From Candidatus Latescibacterota bacterium (GTDB lineage Bacteria > Latescibacterota > UBA2968 > UBA8231): 64,000 bases of DNA. The stretch lies in assembly GCA_022826515.1 (NCBI GenBank), contig JAJDUT010000057.1, positions 73,953-137,952 on the forward strand, given 5' to 3'. The translations under genes were made by a program, and so were the position numbers. Positions 16,657 through 24,607 of the stretch are shown in pieces; the stretch's first letter is position 1; each line of letters starts with the position of its first letter. The notes beneath the pieces were generated by a model. That model searched no databases. It saw nothing but the letters and a program-made list of their open reading frames with translations, and had not been told where the DNA came from.

Positions 16657-17664
16657 ATGAAAGCTATACTCGTAGGGTTGGGCGGCCGGGGCCGCTACTG
16701 GCTCGGTCAGTGCCAACAGCAAGCGGGCGTCGAGGTAGCAGCTTGCGTCGAGCCTTTTGCGCCCAACTGCCAGCGCGCGACAGCCGACCACGGCTTTGCC
16801 GCCAACCGGATATACGACGACCTCGGCCAAGCTCTCAACGCCGTGCAAGCCGATTTCGTCCTCGACGTAACCCCGCCAGCCATCCACGAAGAAATCGCCA
16901 TGCAGACTTTTGCCGCCGGCCTGCACCTGCTCGGAGAAAAGCCCCTCAGCGACGATTACCAAGCGGCGCGGCGCGTAGTGGAGGCCGGCACCCACGCTGG
17001 CGTCGCGCACATGATCACCCAGAACTACCGCTTCAATGGCCTGCCGCGCACGACTCGCCGCCTGCTCGCCGAAGATCTCATCGGTCCAGTCGGCCAGCTC
17101 GATGTCTCGCTCTATGTCAACTGGGCCGACTCGCCCGGCTCGCATTACGTCACCGAGCCGTACATGTTCCTCACCGACATGGGCATTCACCACTTCGACA
17201 TGATGCGCTACACTCTCGGCCAAGACCCTGTGAGCGCGCACGCCCTCACTTGGAACCTCCCCTGGGGCTGGCACCGTGGCGACGCCGCTCAGATGATCCT
17301 CTTCCGCTTTGCCAACGGCGTGGTCGCCACGCATCGCGGTATCGGCTGCACGGTCGGGCACGTACCCGCCGGGCACAACGGCGAGTGGCGCTACGAAGGG
17401 CCGCGCGGCACGCTGACGTGGGAGGGCTTCGACCTGTACCACACCCACTCGCACCGCGCCGATCCCAAAATTCGCCAGCAAATCCCGCTCGACGACGATG
17501 GCGGCCAAGACCAAAACCCCGTGCTGCGGGAATTCGTCGCCGCCATCGAAGAAGGCCGTACGCCCGAGTGCAACGCGGCTGACAACCTCAAGTCCATGGC
17601 CATGGTTTTCGCGGCTGTCAAAAGTGCGATAGAGGGCCGCGAAGTAGCCATCGACGAGCTATAG
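16657..17664 (+). CDS. Gfo/Idh/MocA-family oxidoreductase
   Basis: The protein has 335 residues with a nucleotide-binding start (LVGLGGRGRYWLGQ) and LGEKPLSDDYQAARR carrying the EKP lysine. NYRFNGLPRTTRRLL and DMGIHHFDMMRYTLG are typical of the C-terminal half, the latter giving the His-Asp pair that often touches substrate. The ATG at 16657 follows an AGAAAGGA ribosome site. It opens a plus-strand run that continues with cysS 48 bases later. Substrate unknown; a sugar or cyclitol is likely. It is only distantly similar to the three other members in this window, so it is not a recent copy. Confidence 0.85.
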   Translation: MKAILVGLGGRGRYWLGQCQQQAGVEVAACVEPFAPNCQRATADHGFAANRIYDDLGQALNAVQADFVLDVTPPAIHEEIAMQTFAAGLHLLGEKPLSDDYQAARRVVEAGTHAGVAHMITQNYRFNGLPRTTRRLLAEDLIGPVGQLDVSLYVNWADSPGSHYVTEPYMFLTDMGIHHFDMMRYTLGQDPVSAHALTWNLPWGWHRGDAAQMILFRFANGVVATHRGIGCTVGHVPAGHNGEWRYEGPRGTLTWEGFDLYHTHSHRADPKIRQQIPLDDDGGQDQNPVLREFVAAIEEGRTPECNAADNLKSMAMVFAAVKSAIEGREVAIDEL

Positions 17665-17712
17665 ACTGACTCTCTTGCCACAGTTTGCGACTAACCCCTC
17701 TTTAATAGGCTT

Positions 17713-19092
17713 ATGACCCTGCATCTTTTTGATACCTATGCCCGCCAAGAGCGCCCCTTCGCGCCGCTCGCGCCACCCCAAGTCCGCCTGTATGCCTGCG
17801 GCCCGACCGTGTACAACTACCAGCACATCGGCAACTTGCGCACTTACATATTCGAAGATATCCTGCGACGCGCCCTCGAATACAGCGGCTATGAGGTCCA
17901 CCACGTCGTCAACATCACCGACGTAGGACACCTGACCTCCGACGCGGACACCGGCGAGGATAAGATGGAGGCCGGTGCGCGGCGCACTGGCCTGACGGCT
18001 TGGGAAATCGCCGAGCGCTACACCGCGGATTTCCAAGAAAAGCTCGACTGGCTCAACGTGCTCGCGCCCCACGTCTGGTGCCGGGCCACCGACCACATCC
18101 ACGAGCAGATTGCCGCCATCGCCGCCATCGAGGAAAAAGGCTATACGTACCGCACAGACGACGGCCTGTACTTCGACACCTCGCGCCTGAGCGACTACGG
18201 CCATCTCGCCCGCCTCAACATCGAGGGCCTACAAGGCGGCCAGCGCGTCGATCTCGGGCAGAAGCGCCGCATCACGGACTTTGCGCTGTGGAAGTTCAGC
18301 CCAGCAGACACGCAACGACAGATGGAATGGGATAGCCCGTGGGGGCGCGGCTTTCCCGGCTGGCACATCGAATGCACGGCCATGGCGGCCAAGTACTTGG
18401 GACCGTACTTCGACATCCACTGCGGCGGCGAGGATCACATCCCGGTCCACCACACCAACGAGATCGCCCAATCCCAAGCCTGCTACGACACGCGGCTAGC
18501 CGAATTCTGGCTCCACGGCGCGTTTCTACAGCTCGACGGCGAGAAGATGTCCAAGTCGAGCGGCGACTTCCTCCGCCTCGAATCCCTCGTTGAAGAGGGC
18601 TACGATCCCCTCGCCTACCGCTTTTTCTGCCTCGGAGCGCGCTACCGCGCCAAGCTCTCCTTCACTTGGGAAAGTCTTAGCGGCGCAGCCACGGCCCTCG
18701 ACCGGCTGCGCGCCGCCGCCCACGCTTGGGGCGAGCCTTCAGAACCCAACGACCGCTACGTGGCTGCATTCAAAGAGCGCGTCGAGGACGACCTCAACAT
18801 GCCGCGCGTCCTCGCCCTGTGCTGGGAGCTCGTGGCCGACGATCTCCCCGACGCCGCCAAGAAGGCCACGCTTTTGCACTTCGACCAAGTCATGGGCTTG
18901 GGGCTAGCCGAGTGGACGCCGCAAGAAGAGGAGGTCCCCGACGCGATTCACGCGCTCGCCGCCCAGCGGCAACAGGCCCGTGACGCCAAGGACTGGGCCA
19001 CGGCCGACGCCCTGCGCGACGAAATCACCGCGGCTGGCTACGAAGTCGAAGACACCCCTCAAGGACCTAACATCCGCCCGCTCAAAGCCTAA
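17713..19092 (+). CDS. cysS: Cysteinyl-tRNA synthetase
   Basis: This charges tRNA-Cys with cysteine in the cytoplasm. The class I signatures are present: YACGPTVYNYQHIGN, with zinc ligand Cys29 and the HIGH-equivalent HIGN at 38-41; WHIECTAMA with further zinc ligands; CGGEDHIPVHHTNE; and EKMSKSSGD near residue 277. The C-terminal helical part and ALAAQRQQARDAKDWATAD follow normally. The total is 459 residues, standard length. It stands among catabolic genes with no other translation genes nearby, so its place in this run looks accidental. Confidence 0.97.
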   Translation: MTLHLFDTYARQERPFAPLAPPQVRLYACGPTVYNYQHIGNLRTYIFEDILRRALEYSGYEVHHVVNITDVGHLTSDADTGEDKMEAGARRTGLTAWEIAERYTADFQEKLDWLNVLAPHVWCRATDHIHEQIAAIAAIEEKGYTYRTDDGLYFDTSRLSDYGHLARLNIEGLQGGQRVDLGQKRRITDFALWKFSPADTQRQMEWDSPWGRGFPGWHIECTAMAAKYLGPYFDIHCGGEDHIPVHHTNEIAQSQACYDTRLAEFWLHGAFLQLDGEKMSKSSGDFLRLESLVEEGYDPLAYRFFCLGARYRAKLSFTWESLSGAATALDRLRAAAHAWGEPSEPNDRYVAAFKERVEDDLNMPRVLALCWELVADDLPDAAKKATLLHFDQVMGLGLAEWTPQEEEVPDAIHALAAQRQQARDAKDWATADALRDEITAAGYEVEDTPQGPNIRPLKA

Positions 19093-19106
19093 CCGAACGG
19101 ACGCCC

Positions 19107-20594
19107 ATGTCCCGCATCCTCGTCGCCGAGTGCAAGCAAGAAATCTCCTCCTTCAACCCGGTCATCGGCACGTACGACAACTTCTCCATCCGCCGCGGTC
19201 CTGAGTTGCTCACCTATCACCAAGGCCGCGAGACCGAGATGTGCGGTGCCTTACAGGTCTTCGCCGACAGCCACATCGACGTCATCCCCACGTACGGAGC
19301 CGTCGCCCCCTCGGCCGGGCCTTTAGACCAGCAGGACTTCGAGCGCCTTGCCGCTGAGCTACTCGACGCGGTCACGCCCCACCTAGCCGACGCCGACGGC
19401 ATGTACTTCTGCCTGCACGGTGCCATGGGTTGCACCGAAGAGCTAGACCCAGAAGGCTACTTGCTGCAACAGATTCGCCACGCTGCCGGTCCCGACTTCC
19501 CCATCGTAATCTCGCAAGACCTCCACGGCATCCTCACCCACCGCATGCTGGAGCACTCGAACGGCCTCGCCATTTATCACACCTATCCGCACGTCGATTT
19601 GGCCGACACCGGCCGCCGCGCCGCGTACTTGCTGCTCCAAGTCCTCGCTGGCGCGCAGCCCGTGGTAGCCCGCGTGCGGGTGCCCGCGCTCGTGCGCGGC
19701 AACGAACTCATCACCGCCTCGGGCGTGTACGGCGAGACCATCCGCTACTGCCAAGCCCTAGAGGAACAGCCCGACATTCTCGCCGCCGGCATGATGATCG
19801 GCAACCCGTTCACCGATGTGCCCGAACTGTGCTCCCAAGCCATCGTCGTGGCCGATGCCGACCCCGACCTCGCCCGCAGCGAGGCCCTGCATATCGCCGC
19901 TGACTTTTGGGAACGCCGCGCCCTCATGCAGCCCGACCTCGTATCCGTCGAAGACGCCGTCGCCCAAGCCTCCCAATACAGCGGTCCGGTGCTCTTCACC
20001 GACGCGGCCGACGCCCCTTCCTCGGGCGCGACCGGCGACAGCAACGTGCTGCTCCAAGCCCTACGTACCAACGGGTACTCCGGCCAAGTGCTTGCGCCGT
20101 TAGTGGATGCACCCGCCGCGTTCATGGCCCACGACGCTGGCCTAGGCGAGCGCATCCACGTGGTTTTGGGCGGCTCGCTCGACTCGCGCTTTGCCCCGCT
20201 CGACCTAGAGGTCGAAGTCACCCAACTCGGCGATGGCGAATATCTCTGCGAATCTTGGAACACGCCCCAGCACGCCGGGCCTACAGCCGTGCTGGAAAGC
20301 GACAACCTCACCATCGTCTGCGTCAGCCGCTCAGTGCCCTTTATTGATCGCTCGGTCTTTATCGCTCACGACATCAACCCCAAGGACTACGACCTCATCG
20401 TCATCAAGTCGCCGCACTGCCAGTGGCACTTTTTCGACGAGTGGGCCGAGATAAACTTCAACGTCGATGCCCTTGGCTCGACCAGCGCGAACTTGCCCAC
20501 CCTCGGGCACCGCGTCTGCCAGCGGCCCATGTACCCCCTCGAACTCGATGCCCCTTTTGACCCAGTCGCCGAAATGTTCGGCACAGGAGCCTAG
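19107..20594 (+). CDS. M81-family metallopeptidase (MlrC-like)
   Basis: The protein has 495 residues and follows the MlrC family, named for the enzyme that finishes microcystin breakdown. The N-terminal DUF1485 part shows ECKQEISSFNP, GMYFCLHGAMG, ISQDLHGILT (metal Asp and His) and YHTYPHVDLADTGRRAA, with the last metal His. The C-terminal domain from about residue 300 includes TDAADAPSSGATGDSN. In free-living bacteria such proteins act on small peptides or peptide-like amides, and microcystin need not be the substrate. It starts 14 bases after cysS. The next gene, a sugar isomerase, begins 4 bases after its stop, so they form an operon. Confidence 0.88.
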   Translation: MSRILVAECKQEISSFNPVIGTYDNFSIRRGPELLTYHQGRETEMCGALQVFADSHIDVIPTYGAVAPSAGPLDQQDFERLAAELLDAVTPHLADADGMYFCLHGAMGCTEELDPEGYLLQQIRHAAGPDFPIVISQDLHGILTHRMLEHSNGLAIYHTYPHVDLADTGRRAAYLLLQVLAGAQPVVARVRVPALVRGNELITASGVYGETIRYCQALEEQPDILAAGMMIGNPFTDVPELCSQAIVVADADPDLARSEALHIAADFWERRALMQPDLVSVEDAVAQASQYSGPVLFTDAADAPSSGATGDSNVLLQALRTNGYSGQVLAPLVDAPAAFMAHDAGLGERIHVVLGGSLDSRFAPLDLEVEVTQLGDGEYLCESWNTPQHAGPTAVLESDNLTIVCVSRSVPFIDRSVFIAHDINPKDYDLIVIKSPHCQWHFFDEWAEINFNVDALGSTSANLPTLGHRVCQRPMYPLELDAPFDPVAEMFGTGA

Positions 20595-20598
20595 CTTT

Positions 20599-21360
20599 AT
20601 GCCTGCCATCAAACAATCCGTCTGTTTCAATCCCTTCGCCGGCAGCGGCCTCAGCCCGCAGGAACTCGTCGCTGCCGCCGCCCGCATCGGCTACCAATCC
20701 GTAGAAATGGCGGCCCAAGAGCACTGGCCGCTGATCCAAGACCACGGCCTCGCCATCGCCATAGTCTCCGGCCACGCTTCCCTGCCCGACGGCCTCAACA
20801 AGCCCGAAAACCACGACCGCATCGAAGACGAACTCCTCGCCAATATCGACCTCGCCGTTGAATGCGGCATCCCCTCGCTGATTTGCTTTTCCGGCAACAG
20901 CGAGGGCCGCTCCTCAGAAGAGGGCCTCGCCAACTGCGTCGCCGGTCTGCGCCGCGTCACCGATGCCGCCGAGGAAAAAGGCATTACCCTCTGCATGGAA
21001 TTGCTTAACTCGCGCGTCAACCATCCCGACTACCAGTGCGACCGCACCGCCTGGGGCGTGGCCCTCTGTCAGGCCGTCGGCTCGCCCCGCTTCAAGCTGC
21101 TCTACGACATCTACCACATGCAGATCATGGAAGGCGATCTCATCCGCAACATCACCGACCACATCGACTGCATCGGCCACTTCCACACCGCCGGCAACCC
21201 CGGCCGCCAAGACCTCGACGACCAGCAGGAGATCTACTACCCACCGATTATGCAGGCCATCGCCGCTACTTCCTACGATGGCTACGTCGGCCACGAATAT
21301 CGGCCCAAGGGCGATGCCATTGACTCACTCGAACACGCTTTCTCCGTCTGCAATGTCTGA
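20599..21360 (+). CDS. Sugar-phosphate/hydroxypyruvate isomerase-like TIM-barrel protein
   Basis: The 253-residue protein belongs to the xylose-isomerase-like TIM-barrel superfamily, closest in layout to hydroxypyruvate isomerase. Metal ligands are visible in order: LCMELLNSRVNH (Glu), KLLYDIYHMQIMEGD (Asp, His), GHFHTAGNPGR (His) and GHEYRPKGD (Glu). The ATG at 20599 (MPAIKQSV) is chosen because a longer frame would run back into the M81 gene. It is the fourth gene of a plus-strand run and probably acts on a three- to six-carbon keto sugar or hydroxy acid. Confidence 0.85.
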   Translation: MPAIKQSVCFNPFAGSGLSPQELVAAAARIGYQSVEMAAQEHWPLIQDHGLAIAIVSGHASLPDGLNKPENHDRIEDELLANIDLAVECGIPSLICFSGNSEGRSSEEGLANCVAGLRRVTDAAEEKGITLCMELLNSRVNHPDYQCDRTAWGVALCQAVGSPRFKLLYDIYHMQIMEGDLIRNITDHIDCIGHFHTAGNPGRQDLDDQQEIYYPPIMQAIAATSYDGYVGHEYRPKGDAIDSLEHAFSVCNV

Positions 21361-21363
21361 AAA

Positions 21364-21420
21364 GCCGTCTGAAGCAATGGTCGCACGGGGCAAAGTATCC
21401 GCAGATGAACGCAGATGCGG
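21364..21420 (+). repeat. Dispersed intergenic element: GCCGTCTGAA plus CGCAGATG repeat
   Basis: GCCGTCTGAA lies at 21364-21373 and TATCCGCAGATGAACGCAGA begins at 21396. The same two parts occur together near 26256-26327, the second part reversed. The second part also occurs at 14225, 60987 and 61059. The element fills the gap between the isomerase and dioxygenase genes and shows no coding content. Confidence 0.55.
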
Positions 21421-21455
21421 GATGACGTTGTTTGGAGCAGGCGTGGGATTTTCAA

Positions 21456-22268
21456 ATGGCCTGTGAGATAACAATCGCGCCCACCGGCGGCGCACTCGGC
21501 GCTGAGATCAAAGGCTGCGACCTATCCGCACCGCTCGCGCCCGACCAAGTCGCACAGGTGCGCCAAGCACTGCTCGACTACGGCGTGGTTTTCTTTCGCC
21601 AGCAGCAACTCAGCGACGAGGACCAAGTGCGCTTCACCGCGTACTTTGGCAAACCCGTACCGCACGTGCGCAAGCAACGCCCACGGCGAGTCAAGGAGAT
21701 TTTCCTCATCTCCAATGTCAAGGAAAACGGCGAGCCAATCGGCGAACTAGGCGACGAACTGATTCCCTTCCACTCGGATCTTTCCTACCTACAACGCCCC
21801 GGCACCCTGTCGGTACTCTACGCGGTGGAAATCCCCTCGGAGGGCGGCCAGACCCAGTGGTGCAATTGCACCGCCGCCTACGAAGCACTCGACGACACTT
21901 GGAAAACTCGCCTCAAGGGAATGCGCGCCGTGCATCGCCACTACGTCGAAACACAAAACCCGCCCGAGCACATCGCCCACCCCATCGTCCGCACCCACCC
22001 CGAAACGGGGCGTCGCTCGCTCTACGTAGGGCCGCACCTGACCAAATACGTCGTCGGCCTCAGCCGCCAAGACAGCGACGCCCTGCTCGGCGAACTGTAC
22101 GCCCATCTCGAACAGCCGCGCTTCATCTGGACCCATGAGTGGCAAGTCGGCGACCTCGTCCTCTTCGACAACCGCCCAACCATGCACCGCCGCCTCGCCT
22201 TTCCCCCAGACCAGCGCCGCCTGATGAAACGCACCCAAGTTTTCAACGACGAAATACCTGTGGAGTGA
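21456..22268 (+). CDS. TauD/TfdA-family Fe(II)/2-oxoglutarate dioxygenase
   Basis: The 270-residue enzyme shows the family's iron site: FHSDLSYLQRPGTLSVLYA (His-x-Asp) and the distal DNRPTMHRR (His), with the following RRLMKRTQV supplying the 2-oxoglutarate arginine. GVVFFRQQQLSDEDQ near residue 45 is the usual N-terminal mark. Relatives hydroxylate taurine, 2,4-D and other small acids, so the substrate is open. I prefer the ATG at 21456 (MACEITIAP) over a TTG at 21432, since alignable sequence begins there. It ends the plus-strand catabolic run; the LRR gene starts 18 bases later. Confidence 0.88.
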   Translation: MACEITIAPTGGALGAEIKGCDLSAPLAPDQVAQVRQALLDYGVVFFRQQQLSDEDQVRFTAYFGKPVPHVRKQRPRRVKEIFLISNVKENGEPIGELGDELIPFHSDLSYLQRPGTLSVLYAVEIPSEGGQTQWCNCTAAYEALDDTWKTRLKGMRAVHRHYVETQNPPEHIAHPIVRTHPETGRRSLYVGPHLTKYVVGLSRQDSDALLGELYAHLEQPRFIWTHEWQVGDLVLFDNRPTMHRRLAFPPDQRRLMKRTQVFNDEIPVE

Positions 22269-22286
22269 ACATCGAAAGAACATGCC

Positions 22287-24413
22287 ATGCGTAGCCTATT
22301 CGTTCTGATATTCGCCTTATCGGTGATCGCTTGTAGCGACGGCGACCGCCAGCCTGAAAACCAATCTTCCAACCCGCTCTATCCGTCTGGCTCGGAACAG
22401 GTCCAACGAGGCCAGATTGTGACGGGTGAGGGAGCTTCGTTGTCGGAGGCCGAGGTGGTTATCATCGACGCGGAGCGTCTGGTGGTACTAGCCCGTGCAC
22501 CGGTGGATGACCAAGGCAGCTTCGCGGTCTCTGTGCCCCAGCGGCCGAGCTACTGGTTGGGCGTTTTCGGTCCCTATATGACAACCCATGTGGACACGGC
22601 GTTCGCTTTTACGGGAGAGGCCATAACCGTCGGCGAGCCTCCTCGGTCGGATGCGGCGGGCAAGGCCGCACAAATGGTGGGCATACTGGGCGATGTCAAC
22701 AACGATAATCAGGTCGATATAGCAGACGCGCTGCTCGTACTGCTCTATACCTTAGAACGCATCTCCTTCGTAGCGCCGAATCAAGGCAATATCGCCCTAG
22801 GCGACGTCAACGCGGACGGCCTGATAAACCTAGCGGATGTCCTGCTTATTATGACCTATATTGCGAATCCGCTTGACCCGACGCTGCCGGATGGAATCGG
22901 TTTAGCCACTGAACAGACTACGGTCGCTATCGCAGTTGAACAAAATCGGGCGGTGTTAATCGCGCTCTATGAGGCTACCGGCGGAGACAACTGGGAATAC
23001 AACACTAACTGGCTCAGCAGCACGCACCCTCTCGATCGATGGTACGGCGTTACCACGGACGACGCGGGACGGGTCGCTAGCTTAGGACTCACCTACAACC
23101 AGTTGACGAGGGAGATACCCCAAGCGTTGGGACAACTCGATAGTCTGCAATACCTAATCCTCACCGGCAACCAGTTGACGGGACCAATACCCGAAACATT
23201 GAGACAACTCAACAACCTGCAATCCTTGGTCCTCGGCTACAACCAGTTGACAGGAACCATCCCCGAAACGCTTGGGCAACTCAACAGCTTACAATACCTA
23301 AACCTCGCCAACAACCAGTTGACCGGGGAGATACCCCAAGCATTGGGACAACTCAATAACCTGCAATACCTAAACCTCGCCACCAACCAGTTGACCGGGG
23401 AGATACCCCAAGCATTGGGACAACTCAACAACCTGCAATACCTAAACCTCGCCAACAACCAGTTGATGGGACCGATCCCCGAAACGCTGGGACAACTCAA
23501 CAACCTGCAAGGCCTAAGCCTCGCCAACAACCAGTTGACGGGAGAGATACCCCAAGCATTGGAACAACTCAACAACCTGCAAGGCCTAAACCTCATCGAC
23601 AACCAGTTGACGGGGTGCATCCCCTCTGCGTTGCTAGATGTATCGGTCAATGACTTAAACGACCCATGGCCAGCCTTCTGTATGCCAGGGCGCACCGATC
23701 CTATTTCCATTTTCACCGTTAGCTTCCCGTCCAACGATGGCATCGAGGTGAGTGCGATTTTTGGCACGGCCCAAGACGGAGAATCGCTGCCAGTGGTAAT
23801 CCTCCTGCACGATCTGGGGGGGAGCAAATCCGACTGGTTGAACAACACCGACACGTGCATGGCCTTGCTCAAGCGTGGCTACGCCGTCTTGGCCATCGAC
23901 ATGCGCGGGCACGGCGACACCCCGATACCCGATGACCGACAGTACTTGGAAGAGATCGATGTAGAACTGAGCTATCGCGATGTCGAAGCCGCGTTGGTCT
24001 GGCTACCGAGCCAGTCCGAGATCGATGTCAGCCGCATCGCGGTAGTAGGCAGTGGCTTGGGAGGAAACGTGGCCTACGTGAGTTCAGGCCTTTTCCCCGA
24101 GCTGATAAAAACCAGCGTCTCCCTCTCGCCGGGGCTGTGGCAGGTCTCTTCGTTCGAGCCGTTGGTCACCGGAGCCGGCCTCGAATCGTTTGCCCCGCGG
24201 TCCATACTCTTTATGGTAGGCGATAAAGCCCAAATTGACACCGGGGACGTCATTCTCAGCTATGCCGATTTCGCTCGTAACTTAGAGGCGCTGACAGCCG
24301 AGCCAAAAGACTTACGCATTTTTTCAGACTCGGCCGACCACGGTTTTGCATTGCTCGACAATATCGCCGAGGCACATGATCTGTTCTTCCTCTGGTTGGA
24401 GGAAAATCTTTAA
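22287..24413 (+). CDS. Lipoprotein with dockerin-like, LRR and alpha/beta-hydrolase regions
   Basis: This unusual 708-residue protein begins MRSLFVLIFALSVIAC, a lipoprotein signal with Cys16 as the lipid site. Residues about 133-196 hold two calcium-loop segments (GDVNNDNQVDIADALLVLL and GDVNADGLINLADVLLIM), like a type I dockerin. Residues 271-450 are plant-type leucine-rich repeats of 24 residues each. From about 470 an alpha/beta-hydrolase domain follows (VVILLHDLGGSKSDW; VLAIDMRGHGDT; late DHGF). The nucleophile elbow reads VVGSGLGGN: Gly stands where Ser is expected, so catalysis is doubtful. It is probably outer-membrane anchored and binds extracellular protein or glycan. Confidence 0.85.
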   Translation: MRSLFVLIFALSVIACSDGDRQPENQSSNPLYPSGSEQVQRGQIVTGEGASLSEAEVVIIDAERLVVLARAPVDDQGSFAVSVPQRPSYWLGVFGPYMTTHVDTAFAFTGEAITVGEPPRSDAAGKAAQMVGILGDVNNDNQVDIADALLVLLYTLERISFVAPNQGNIALGDVNADGLINLADVLLIMTYIANPLDPTLPDGIGLATEQTTVAIAVEQNRAVLIALYEATGGDNWEYNTNWLSSTHPLDRWYGVTTDDAGRVASLGLTYNQLTREIPQALGQLDSLQYLILTGNQLTGPIPETLRQLNNLQSLVLGYNQLTGTIPETLGQLNSLQYLNLANNQLTGEIPQALGQLNNLQYLNLATNQLTGEIPQALGQLNNLQYLNLANNQLMGPIPETLGQLNNLQGLSLANNQLTGEIPQALEQLNNLQGLNLIDNQLTGCIPSALLDVSVNDLNDPWPAFCMPGRTDPISIFTVSFPSNDGIEVSAIFGTAQDGESLPVVILLHDLGGSKSDWLNNTDTCMALLKRGYAVLAIDMRGHGDTPIPDDRQYLEEIDVELSYRDVEAALVWLPSQSEIDVSRIAVVGSGLGGNVAYVSSGLFPELIKTSVSLSPGLWQVSSFEPLVTGAGLESFAPRSILFMVGDKAQIDTGDVILSYADFARNLEALTAEPKDLRIFSDSADHGFALLDNIAEAHDLFFLWLEENL
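23097..23636 (+). repeat. 72-bp tandem repeat encoding leucine-rich repeats
   Basis: Seven full units and one partial unit of exactly 72 bases encode NQLTGEIPQALGQLNNLQ-type LRRs. Units starting at 23313 and 23385 are nearly identical at the DNA level, and others differ by a few bases. Such identity suggests recent unit gain or gene conversion. They lie in the LRR part of the lipoprotein gene. Confidence 0.9.
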
Positions 24414-24484
24414 GATAGCACTTTATCCCCACCGCAGACGCCCACTTAGCTCCACTCCAACATTGCTAAGACCGTAAAGAACAC

Positions 24485-24607
24485 CGATTGTGGATTGTCC
24501 AATTCGACTCCGCCGCCACCCTTAACCGCTGTCTGAACATTCCAGTCGAATTTGACGACAGCCTGTGCAAGGTACTGGCATTGGACGCCTTGCCCAACGT
24601 CAGTTAA
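24485..24607 (+). pseudogene. Short open frame, possible gene remnant
   Basis: A 41-codon frame reads RLWIVQFDSAATLNRCLNI, then PVEFDDSLCKVLALDALPNV and a stop. The composition looks protein-like rather than random, but only a TTG is available as a start, with no ribosome site, and I do not recognise it. It ends one base before the convergent AAA/PD-(D/E)XK gene. It may be the end of a lost gene. Confidence 0.25.

Noticed and set aside
23097..23636. Regular 72-bp repeats as a possible CRISPR array
   Set aside because: The units are contiguous, in frame and encode LRRs; there are no spacers.
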